From NCBI GenBank assembly GCA_948567375.1, contig OX419757.1, forward strand, positions 59,520,001-59,584,000: DNA of 64,000 nt, read 5' to 3'. The DNA is from Lunularia cruciata (lineage: Eukaryota; Streptophyta; Marchantiopsida; Lunulariales; Lunulariaceae). Position 1 is the stretch's first letter; each line of letters begins with the position of its first letter. The notes below the pieces were generated by a model. That model searched no databases. It had not been told where the DNA came from and worked only from the letters and a program-made list of their open reading frames with translations. Below, in pieces: positions 12,023 to 20,640 of the stretch. Both the position numbers and the translations under genes were made by a program.

Positions 12023-13133
12023 TGTTTTAATTCAAGTGAGTGGATCACTCTTCTTGGAGAGGAAAATGGGCTACTTAGATTGAGTAATTTCAAGGGGAGA
12101 AAAAGTAGTGGAATCAATAGATTGGGGGCATTTAAGAGAAAGGATAAGATGGATACTCATAGATGACAATTTCCTGTATCTCACTTTCCTTTCTTGAAGT
12201 TGTTCTACATCAAGATTATGTACATCCAACATGAGCAAGTGAGAATATATCTTGTTTACCATTTTGGAGTAGAGTTCATAGAGTTCATGGATATAGTAAT
12301 GAATTTGCCAAACCCAATGATTCTGCCTTATGGTGATATATGATAGAGAGTGGGATTTGACAATTTATATTTTATTATTATGCAATGGATCTAAATATAC
12401 CAAATCCTTTCTTTTCAACACTCAAATAGAAATCCATTATGCAATTAGGCCAAAAGTGATATTGAAGGATTTTGTAGTCCGTAATTTTTGTGAAGAATAT
12501 TATCAACAAAAGATAGCCTTTGAGATGCTAATGGTAATCCCAATCATTTGTACCTTTTCCAAGTCATCATATTAACCCTCTATTGAAATAGAAAATATAG
12601 ATTGAGTGTCTATTGTGTGTACAAATCATAGAGCCATAATTGCAAGATCTAATATAAGGAATGCAAGAGATGTTGAACAAGTTTTGGGAGATCAAGAGAT
12701 AATGGAAGCATTACAAAGTAAAGTATGTACCTCCAGGAATGATCATGTATTGCAAGAGGGGGTATCATCCCAAAACCTAATAACAATGGCCAAAGTACTT
12801 GTAGAGTCACTCATGCCAATGACAACAACCCTGATCAACAATGAAGCCATATTCTTACTATGGATGAAGAAGATATGCAACATCAAGCCTTACAATGGAT
12901 AATGTTCCATGGGAGTAGTGGAAAACTAGATCTCAAGACTGAATTGTTACTTTTAATTATTGACAACAAAGATCACTTATCATTTCTCAAGTGTGTTTGC
13001 ATGTGAGTGTCTGACCAATAAAACCTTCACATGTATGATGCTTCGGAATGATAAGTGTTGGCAAAAGGAAGAGAGATTAATTGGACAAAAATAACAGTAA
13101 GGTTGAAGAATTTTCAATCCGTGGACTTTGCGT
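12023..13133 (+). pseudogene. Presumed internal remnant of family-Y element, product unrecognised
   Basis: Downstream of the Y3 LTR and primer site, one plus-strand frame runs from 12,330 to 12,902 (about 190 codons) with two stops near 12,576-12,603. It includes a basic/acidic stretch (IIARSNIRNARDVEQVLGD). An adjacent-frame segment precedes it around 12,270. I see no zinc knuckle, protease or polymerase motif. Its place makes a gag or leader remnant likely, but this is inference. The part from 12,903 to 13,133 has no identifiable content. Confidence 0.35.
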
Positions 13134-13586
13134 TGTGAGCCGGCCTGTCTCTCACTCAGGATGAACAACTTATAGCTATTATGGTAGCACACCATGGACT
13201 AAGAAAGAAAAGAACCCCAACTTCATCATACTACTCCAATACTCAAGACATTGCTCACTAGAGAACTCAATGAGAGAGATAGTTGCAAATGAAAGGATGA
13301 TGATTACTTCCTCACCCCTTTTTTATATACTTGTGAAATAATTACGCACCAAAGTTACTAATTACACAAGTAACTCAAGTTACTAGGCTAAAAGTCAAGT
13401 AAAGTCAAAAAGTATAAAGGAATACCCATCCACATGGGCATATTCCTCTAAGCATGTGATCTTATCTTGACCCAACCACTAAGTCAAGGATTCCTTCACA
13501 TGGGCTTTCCTTGGACTATAGAAGAATCCAAAAAAAATTCTTGCGGGCCCAAGAGTTTTCAACTCTTTCCTCAAAGCCAAACACCT
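13134..13586 (-). mobile_element. Partial LTR, family Z (copy Z2, inverted fragment)
   Basis: The minus-strand reading is the 3' two-thirds of the Z LTR, ending GCCGGCTCACA at 13,134. It includes the conserved 'ctctcattgagttctctagtgagcaatg' region and a TATA-like tatataaaa near 13,324. The LTR start is missing: at 13,586 it is joined, at a shared 'ctagaaggcaag'-like stretch, to the plus-strand Z extra ORF. LTR and ORF therefore have opposite polarity, which marks a rearrangement. Confidence 0.75.
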
Positions 13587-13599
13587 AGAAGGCAAGATA

Positions 13600-14566
13600 A
13601 TGTTCCGCGTTCAATTCTACATTAGGCAGAAGGAGGCTATGAGAGCTCACTTGGAAAGAATATTAGGAGAGGAGAGGGCTGAACTTATGTAAGAGAACCA
13701 AGATCCATTTGTATACCCTGTAGTTCATTATGATGTCTTTGAAGTGATTTTGTACATCTTGAACACATGAGAGGATTTGGAGAGATTGTGTGAGGTGGAT
13801 TGCAGATTTTGGGGATTAAGGTGATTTTGGGCAAAATCTCACCGTTCAGACCTGAACTTGAAATTTCTACACATGATAGCTTGAATTATCTTTCAGTTAC
13901 AACACTTGGAATTATTTTGAGAGCTATTATGCGCATTGGACTAGAATTTTTGAAAGTTGATAGGGTAAATTGCTCCTGCAACTGCATGCTCTCTGGAAAC
14001 TTTTATAGAGTCTGCCATTTCTTTAATTTCTAGTGGATTGTTGTGAAACTTTCCAAGAGAATTTAATATGTTGAATCCTACCTGTTGACACAAAAATTAG
14101 AGAGAGATCATTCTTGAGCAAGGAGTTATGAGTTTTTGAAGTGAGGGGGTGGTTTTCAGACCAAATCTGAAATATGTGTGTTGAATAGAAAGGTGTCTAG
14201 GCCAAATGGCTCAATAAAAAGATCTGGAATTTTGCAGGTAGGGACAACCTGGAGTTTTGATCATGTGAGAAAAATTTTGAAGGACAGTCACATACAAGTT
14301 GAGAGGTCTAAGTGAAATTGTGAGGAAGGGTCAATTCTGCAGAGTGGAGATCTCATGCATGAGTAGTTTGAGAGCAACAAAAAGCATGTTTGAGTGTTTA
14401 GATTCATCTTGTGAACATGGAGGGTCACCAAGAGTGGAAATTGAGACTATGCAAGGTTCCCCAAGGGTTTGAGGTGACTTTAGGGGTGGATTTGAGGAAA
14501 AGAGAGTTTACAATAGAATTTGAAGAGAGTGTTGAGAGGATCCAAAAACCTACACCACTTGGAGGA
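13600..14566 (+). pseudogene. Family-Z extra ORF (ORF1), first part, split by copy A
   Basis: The ATG at 13,600 starts a frame (MFRVQFYIRQKEAMRAHLER) with stops after about 30 and 57 codons. A minus-strand homologue begins at 29,843 with the same text. The 3' part (14,411-14,566), encoding KLRLCKVPQGFEVTLGVDLR, is open up to the DNMT-gypsy insertion point at 14,566. It resumes in frame at 24,922-25,280 in a CCHC knuckle (CFLCGDKGHKAISC, 24,942-24,983) and a second Cys/His cluster (CEVCG...GHEC). An extra ORF upstream of gag is known in some Tat/Ogre-type elements. Function unknown; nucleic-acid binding is suggested by the knuckle. Confidence 0.65.
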
Positions 14567-15230
14567 ATATCGTGCGTATATACATCACTACACAACATAC
14601 ATTGCTGTCAACATCATACACTATAGAAGCACAACTCACACATAAGTCATACATAGACTCTAAAGTACCACAATAATCAGATTGCTTACCACTCTCAACT
14701 CAACTCAACTCAAATCAGTACTTGATCTATCACTCTATAAACTGCCAACAACTGGGCACTGATTACAGTCAAGCCACACCCACTCAAGCATAGAGATCCA
14801 AGTGACACTCACCGGCCTCTATCCACCATAGCCAAGAACTCTAAGGCTCAACATCAGAGAAGTGAGCTCTTTGGAGCTCACTTCAAAACTATACCCCCTG
14901 GACTCGAGCTAGCTCTGAAACCCTAACGGTCCGGCTGATGGTACACTCAATAGTGCGAATGGTGCAAAGTGACAATGAGCCCCACCGTGAAGTCAGTACC
15001 CTGAACACAAAATCTAACCGTCGGAAAGTAGTCTTTGAGAAACTACTGAAATAACTCTAAGTACTATCATTAGAACTCCAGTGTCCGAACATCTAGATGC
15101 GGCACTACAAATGGCATGATAGCTGTCGTGCGTATATACATTGCTACACAACATACATCGCCGTCAACATCATACACTATAGATGCACAACTCACACATA
15201 AGTCATACATAGACTCTAAAGTGCCACAAT
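14567..15230 (-). repeat. 3' LTR region of copy A with modular A-B-A structure
   Basis: On the minus strand it starts TGTGGCACTTTAGAG just after a G-rich PPT. Module A' (15,127-15,230) is followed by module B (about 14,673-15,119), then a second A (14,571-14,672). The A modules share 'actttagagtctatgtatgacttatgtgtgagttg'-type text (about 100 bp). Module B matches the right-hand LTR at 24,479-24,921. The right-hand copy lacks both A modules, although the TSD shows that its outer end is intact. The 3' end of copy B (55,533-56,165) has the same A-B-A order. Confidence 0.75.
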
Positions 15231-15240
15231 CGCCCCCCTA
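15231..15240 (-). promoter_or_regulatory. Polypurine tract of copy A
   Basis: The minus-strand reading TAGGGGGGCG lies directly before the LTR start (ATTGTGGCAC). Copy B has the related ctagggaggcaa at 55,520-55,531 in the same place. This is the expected primer for plus-strand DNA synthesis. Confidence 0.7.
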
Positions 15241-15397
15241 GCTGGCGGTTAGGCCTCTCTAACTCCAGATAGCCATCTACTCTAAGTATATGGTATACCC
15301 TCTAATGGGCAAAGATCAGGAGGCCGGGTGCTATATAGCCCCATCGTTAGTTGCATGCCTGCAATCTATACCATATAAAGAATGAACTAGCTATAGG

Positions 15398-15538
15398 TCA
15401 AGTACATCTAGGACATAACTACTGTCCCTGAGGAACCACCGTGAGGGGAGGAGTCATAAATGCCATATGCCATCCTCTCAAACAGCTATCACACACTAAC
15501 ATTGTAGCAGCTCCACCAAAAGAGCCACATAACATACA
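15398..15538 (-). pseudogene. PHD finger at the integrase C-terminus (copy A)
   Basis: Minus-strand codons encode C-x2-C (CMLC, 15,538-15,527), an 11-residue spacer, C-x2-C (CDSC), then GWH. After a premature TAG at the expected Trp (15,419-15,421) come LCPRCT and a TGA at 15,398-15,400. Ligands 1-5, 7 and 8 of the C4HC3 PHD pattern are present; the Cys after His is Phe here. Copy B (55,221-55,355) keeps both that Cys (GWHMVC) and the Trp but has lost other ligands, so the two together support a full PHD finger in the ancestor. PHD fingers bind the histone H3 tail, often reading K4 state. The domain ends the polyprotein. Confidence 0.8.
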
Positions 15539-17188
15539 CCTCAAGCCCACACGTACAATTGCCAAGCTTGGGTCTATAGTACCATCAATGTTTGGGAGGT
15601 GGCATGGTGCACAATTGCGCACATGATCCTTCCAAACAAAACCATCACGTCCTTCTAATACAAGGACTCCAGATGGCAAAACCTCATGCACTCTCAAGAT
15701 AGTGTGGCCTATAGAAACATCAAGTGTTGTCTGTGTTGTCTGCTGTAGATATACATAGTCACCTGCATGAAATTGATGGATCAAGGGTCTATAACCTCCT
15801 CCTCGAATGGTAGCATAGCGTAAAGTTTTTTTTTTTACTAATCATTTTGTAAATTGTAATTTTTTTTTCAAGACAAGAATGTAAAATTCTAGCGTAAAGT
15901 ATCTCTATGCTGAGCAATCGCCAAGTTCTCAAAGGCCATCGGCATCACTCTCTAAAAATCTCTGTACCTTGAGAACATGCTCTCATCCATACATTGGGGT
16001 CATCCAAGTCCAAACTATAGTAGCATCTAGACAAATGGTTGTAGGTAAATCTAGATCTCATCCATAGAGTAGAAAGTATGGAGAGAAGGATGTTAAGGAG
16101 ACTTGCCGGCTGAACCAATAGCCCATGGCTAACCAAGGTAATTGGAGATCCCAATCTCCCAAGTGGCCTCTCTGCAAACCATACTTTTGCAATCCTCTCT
16201 TCACCGTCTGAACCACTCTCTCTGCTAAGCCATTTGCCTCAGGGTGATCTTGGGATGTAGTACAATGATCAATCAAGGCCTTGTCACACAAGACCTGAAA
16301 CTCCCCCAAGAACTCTATACCCTGATCAATCAAAACCTCAGTTGGTGCACCAAAATGACTAAGAACTAGATCCAAGAATGAGTAAGCTATCCTTTCACTA
16401 GACTTGTCAGGAAGTGCCACCAACTCAATCCACTTGGAGAAGTGCTCCACCATCACCAAAACATACCATTGATGTCTCACAGTCAGCGGTAAAGGTCCGG
16501 CGAAGTCCAAACTCCAACGGTAACCCAATCCCATGATAGGTAATGGGTGTAACTGTGGCATAGGAGCATTGAATGATGCTCTAACTCGGTCACAAACCAC
16601 ACATCTGGCAACAAACTGCTGTACCTCAATCTGCATACCGCGCCACCAATAATGACTTTGGAGTAAGCTATATCTACGCTTTACTCCAAAATGTCCTAGC
16701 TCCTCATGAGCATGACGGACTAACTGTGGTCTCTGTGATGGAAGTGGTACTACTCGCACTCTACCATCCTCCCATACATGCAAAAGGTGTCTACCCTCCA
16801 ATCTGAACCGTCTGGCTCGCTGAAGAACACGGTCTCTCTCCTTGGCCCCAACTGTGCCACCCACAACACCAGTGCGAAGATAGTCCATCACTAAGACATC
16901 ATCATGAATGTCTCGTTGAACCGTACCAATATCTTCACTCTCTGGATCTATGACCTCAATAACTCCTCCTGTATGCGTTGAGAGAGATACCACCAAAGTC
17001 TCTGCAAATATACACAGAAAGGCCGATGCATGCCAACCTGGCACCATCTCCTCATCTGTCTCACCATGCCAACGTGCTCCGGTCTGATCCTGTTGGTTGG
17101 GACATGGGTTTCTACTCAACCCATCTGCATCACGGTTCACCACTCTAGGTCTGTGAACAACCATGAAATCATACTCTTGTAAAATCAA
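15420..17188 (-). pseudogene. Integrase of copy A (HHCC, DD35E core, long C-terminal region)
   Basis: ORF 16,058-17,188 (376 codons) opens with the RNase H/IN junction. It contains an HHCC zinc motif (H161, H166, C196, C199) and the catalytic triad: D228 in LDFAG, D288 in LIDQG and E324 in LAERV, with 35 residues between the last two. All three acidic residues are intact. The C-terminal part continues with shifts through the LDDPNVW region (around 16,010) into ORF 15,419-15,784 (HQFHAGDYVYLQQTTQTTLD), which leads to the PHD finger. There is no chromodomain or GPY/F-type end as in chromoviruses. Shifts near 15,830-16,060, partly due to the 74-bp insertion, make it nonfunctional. Its job was strand transfer of the element cDNA. 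Confidence 0.88.
15827..15900 (-). mobile_element. 74-bp A-tailed insertion with 11-bp duplication inside integrase of copy A
   Basis: The 11-mer tagcgtaaagt occurs at 15,816-15,826 and again at 15,890-15,900. The segment between contains two runs of about ten T on the plus strand (A on the minus strand). Copy B lacks it: around 54,940 the homologous integrase text runs straight through one copy of the 11-mer. A long target duplication plus an A tail is the signature of LINE-type target-primed insertion of a short RNA. The source RNA is unknown. Confidence 0.65.
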
Positions 17189-17194
17189 AGCCCA

Positions 17195-17718
17195 TCATGC
17201 AAGCTTCCTTGAAAGCTTGTCGGCCTCCATCAACCACTTTTGTGGTTGATGATCAGTGATGAGAGTGAAGGGGTTACCAGATAGGTAACATTGGAAATGT
17301 GCTACTGCCCAAACTGCTGCCAAGCACTCTCCCTCATATGAACTATACTTTGCCTCTGCTGAATTGTTGGAGCAACTAGCATAGGCCACCACAAACTCCT
17401 TCCCCTCAAATCATGTTGGGTGTGCACCGCTCCAAGCCCCAACATACTCCAAGCATTATGAACCTAAAATGGTCGTCCCTTGATTGGTCTCCTCAAAATA
17501 GGAGCAGATGTCAACCTCTCCTTGAGCTCTACAGAAGCTCTCTCTTGCTCATCTTCCCAACACCACTCCTATGTAAGCTTGGTCAGCTTTGTCAAGGCCT
17601 TGGCAATGGCACTAAATCCTCTAACATGGCGGTGATAGAAGTTCACCAACCCAAGGAATGCTTGCACTTTGCTCACATTTGTAGGCCAAGAAATACGTGC
17701 AATAGCCTCCACCTTGGT
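17195..17718 (-). pseudogene. RNase H domain of copy A
   Basis: Minus-strand remnants join RT to integrase: a connection segment (VNFYHRHVRGFSAIAKALTK) near 17,620, then ORF 17,195-17,392 with NNSAEAKYSSYEGECLAAVW and the conserved TDHQPQKWL motif. The catalytic-Asp strand region near 17,450 is decayed. The domain degrades the RNA strand of the RNA/DNA hybrid during reverse transcription. Stops and frameshifts separate it from RT and IN. Confidence 0.8.
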
Positions 17719-18348
17719 CTATTGAACACCAAGTCCTCCAGGGTAGATAGTGTGACCCAAATACTCAACCTGCTCGTGGAAGAACCTACACTTCCCAAGA
17801 TGTAATTTGAGTCCATGAGATCTCAACCTCTCAAACACCTCCAACAATTGTCTCTCATGCTCCTCCACAATAGTGCTATAAACCAAAATGTCATCAATAT
17901 AACACCAAGCAAAATCCAATCCAGCTAGGATCCTATCCATGACCCTCTGGAACTCAGTAGGAGCATTCTTTAACCCAAATGGTAAGAACCTCCATTGATA
18001 TAACACATCCTTGCCGTGAGGATCAATAGCCCAAAATGTTGTCTTGGACTTATCCTCCTCCCTGATCGGCAACTGATGATATCCCGCTTGAAGATCCAAA
18101 GTATTGAAGATCTTTGCATGCCCAATCGCATCAAAAATCTCCTCCGCTGTAGGCATGGCATACTGATCAGCCCTGGTCTGTCGGTTGATAGGATGGTAAT
18201 CTCCACACATCCGCCTATCTGTATAGTTGCCATGCATATCCTTCTTGGCTGGCATCACTGTCGCTGATGCATACTCTCCATGTGAAATCTCCACCAAACC
18301 AACCTTAAAAAGGTCAATACTCTGGCTCTGAATCAATGTCCCCTCCAT
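17719..18348 (-). pseudogene. Reverse transcriptase of copy A
   Basis: A 209-codon open stretch carries the gypsy RT palm. It includes MCGDYHPINRQTRADQYAMP, the first catalytic Asp in TLDLQAGYHQ (D85), FLPFGLKNAP, and the active-site box CYIDDILV (Tyr150, Asp152-153), followed by VEYLGHTI. Active-site residues are intact, which is unusual in this window. It ends at a stop after GGLGVQ, where the frame would otherwise continue into the RT/RNase H connection. It would copy element RNA to DNA. Confidence 0.92.
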
Positions 18349-18919
18349 ATCACTATATCAATAAGGATGTCGGAAAACTAGTGTGTCGCTAGTCAGCTCA
18401 ATTTGTTTACCAAGTCCCTTTAGAGCACCCAAATCCTTCATACTGAAGGCAAAACAACTCGTGTGACTCCTCACGAACCTCCAAACCCTCGCATTTCCTC
18501 TCCAGTAAGCTTGGGTCCAAGATCTGGCTCCCAAGTATCCTCTGTAACTATAGTAGGAGTGGAAGACGTACTAATTGACTGCTACACAGGGCCCTTGGGA
18601 GCAATAGTGTCATGCTCCCGACCACTAGAGGTCCCAACCTCTGTGTGAAAAACTCTCTCCACTCTGGCTGCAAGCTCCACACGTCCTCTAACTGCATCCC
18701 ATGTGGACCTAGGGTGTAATCCAAGTAGCCCACGCTCACTTGGATGGACTCCAAGTAGACCACTCTCCCTAGTAGCTACTGGATGTGTCCCAAGAATACC
18801 ATGTTCACTCGGTCCATCGTTCCGAGCATGTGCTTGAATTGTCTCGATGGGCACAGGGCTCACAAGTGTCCAAGTGGTGATGCCTATCAAGCACATCCTA
18901 CGCTGCTTTGCCAAGCCAA
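18349..18919 (-). pseudogene. Linker between methyltransferase and RT (copy A), low complexity
   Basis: ORF 18,582-18,926 (114 codons) follows methyltransferase motif X and runs toward RT. It contains short internal repeats of LLG(V/L)HP spaced by about nine residues (GLLGVHPSERGLLGLHP), then an Arg/Glu-rich part and TSSGREHDTIAPKGP. Copy B keeps the matching DNA repeats at 44,510-44,580. No known domain is seen. It may be a flexible spacer or protease-processing region, which is inference. Confidence 0.55.
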
Positions 18920-19874
18920 GGCTCACAATCTAGGTCAAATAGTTCAGGTCCATAGCCTGACCTAACACCTGATGCTTAGATGCCTCTGACACTATTGGAA
19001 CAGCGGTAATACCCGTGCAAAAATCCATTGCCCACTCTCTCTCATTAGTGTTGGGCTCCACCAACTACTATAACTATGAGTCCCAAACAAGTCCAGATCC
19101 TCCCTCTCAAAAAGCATGAGAGCCTAGAAAACTCATGAGTGTGGGAAATGCATCTCTAGGCTGTCCAACTAGGTTCACCATTGCCATAGGTGACCTATCA
19201 GCCACTACCACTGTCTGAGACTGACGCCCAACATCCAAGATATCATCAACAAGGATGTGGTATAGTTGTTGAATCCCATCATAAGCGCACTGTAGAACCT
19301 CTCTAGGTAAGAGGTTTGTCCACCAAAGACGAAGACAATGAGCCCGTGATCCCACTTTGGCTGCATCTAACAATAAAGCAGGTCCCATCCAAGAATGGAC
19401 CTGATGTGTACTCGCCACCACTCTAGTGCAAGAATCACCCATCAAAGGAACATTCTCTAAAAGGTAAGCTAGAGAAACAGACTGATGAACCTTGAGATGT
19501 TGTAGTATCCGTAACATCTCCCAAAACACACCAGAACAAGGATCTTGAAGACCCAATCCTCTACCAGCATGTGTATGTCCTTGACATGGCCATCCAGAAA
19601 TCACCAAGTGAATATGCCCATGTCTCTCTAGGTCATGCGCCCCCAATAAGGAAATGTCTCCTAATAGGGCCTTCTAATAACCTCTGTCTGTTGACATCGA
19701 TAATAACTCCGGATACCAATAGGCCAAGTGTGCCACATAGTGTAGAGAGACTTGCCTAGCAATCTCATCTCTCTCTACATACAAGTACCTCTGTACTCGT
19801 ATACCCGCCTGTAACACCACAGCTAGTCCGGTGCTGATCCCACCAAACAACTCCAATAGGCATATCTCCTTCTA
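18920..19874 (-). pseudogene. C5 cytosine-DNA methyltransferase domain inside gypsy polyprotein (copy A)
   Basis: Motif I is ICLLELFGGISTGL (19,874-19,824), the AdoMet-binding loop, followed by QRYLYVERDEIAR (motif II-like). ORF 19,107-19,646 has motif IV, WPCQGHTHAGRGLGL, with the catalytic Cys codon at 19,584-19,586. It then has motif VI, LLENVP (Glu65-Asn66-Val67), and the motif VIII region SRAHCLRLWWTN. After a stop, ERERAM and HQVLGQAMDLNYLT (about 18,930-19,060) match motifs IX/X. About 315 codons is right for a catalytic domain. PCQ and ENV are intact. The DNMT3-like spacing is my reading. It would methylate cytosine C5 in DNA. At least two in-frame stops and a shift just before motif I break it. 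It lies between PR and RT in both copies. Confidence 0.88.
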
Positions 19875-19995
19875 CTAGATACTGCCAAGCAATGAGTGTG
19901 GTATCCAGAGGTGTCAAAGCAATTGCCTCTGGAGGCTCATCCTCACACTCATCTCCTGATGGTACGAAGGCTCCACTCCAAGCCTACTGCACCAA

Positions 19996-20640
19996 CTAAT
20001 CTGCATGTTGTTGTAATGCCTCCTTTGAACTCCACAATGGAACATCCAAGGTGGATGGAATGATCCTACTCATACTCCAAAGCTGAGTGATCTCCTCTGG
20101 TATGGGAGTATCCTCTGCATGGGCGTTCCCCTCCAACAAGTCACCAGGCCAAGTAACTGCACCACTGAAAACTAAAATTGATGTTGCCATGGTCCTGGAC
20201 TGTAGTGAGCCAAGACTGCCACTACTGAAGCGTACTGGTAGGCGACATACTCGTCCTTCACCAGACTGCCAACCAGGTCTATAAGAGGTTGTCTCCTCCC
20301 AATAGTCAATGTTGAAACCCATGGGGTATAACACTGCTCCCCCAACTAGCACATCATATGACTCAGCTATTGTTGCAATAGCATGAGCTCTCACCACCGA
20401 GCTATTAGTTGGATGACCAAGCTGAACCTAGATAACAAGCTCCCCATGTGTGATCTACTGTGTCAAACCACCACCTAGAGATGTCTGGATATGAAATGGA
20501 CACCTCTCCACATCGATCTTCCGTAACTCCAGACCAACAATTGTAGCCTTCCCCAACATAAAGGGTTGCGCACCAGAGTCTAACAAGACTCTCTGTGGTG
20601 TATAGACCTTCCTTGAAGGTCCCACCAAACAAAAAATCCC
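19996..20640 (-). pseudogene. Aspartic protease of copy A
   Basis: The minus-strand frame has RVLLDSGAQPFMLGKATIVG, with the catalytic D-S-G at 20,580-20,572. It runs on through DVERCPFHIQTSLGG to a TAG, then ORF 19,996-20,397 with SYDVLVGGAVLYPMGF, the usual flap-to-C-terminal region of retroviral-type proteases. The rest of that ORF (to 19,996) links the protease to the methyltransferase. The catalytic Asp is intact, but a stop splits the domain. It would process the polyprotein and may have released the methyltransferase. Confidence 0.82.

Noticed and set aside
15231-15240. C-rich run considered as a telomere-like or G-quadruplex motif
   Set aside because: Its position next to the LTR and the counterpart in copy B fit a polypurine tract.
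15419-15784. Reading the Cys cluster as the gag zinc knuckle or the integrase HHCC motif
   Set aside because: Both of those are present elsewhere in copy A (21,502-21,543 and about 16,590-16,710); spacing and the WH and CPRC signatures fit a PHD finger.
18463-18965. Plus-strand frames opposite the DNMT-RT linker
   Set aside because: They are shadows of the minus-strand polyprotein; no motif and no homologous plus-strand frame in copy B.
19107-19874. Idea that the methyltransferase is bacterial contamination or a restriction-modification gene
   Set aside because: It is embedded between gypsy PR and RT in two separate copies, has eukaryotic retrotransposon neighbours and shares their decay.
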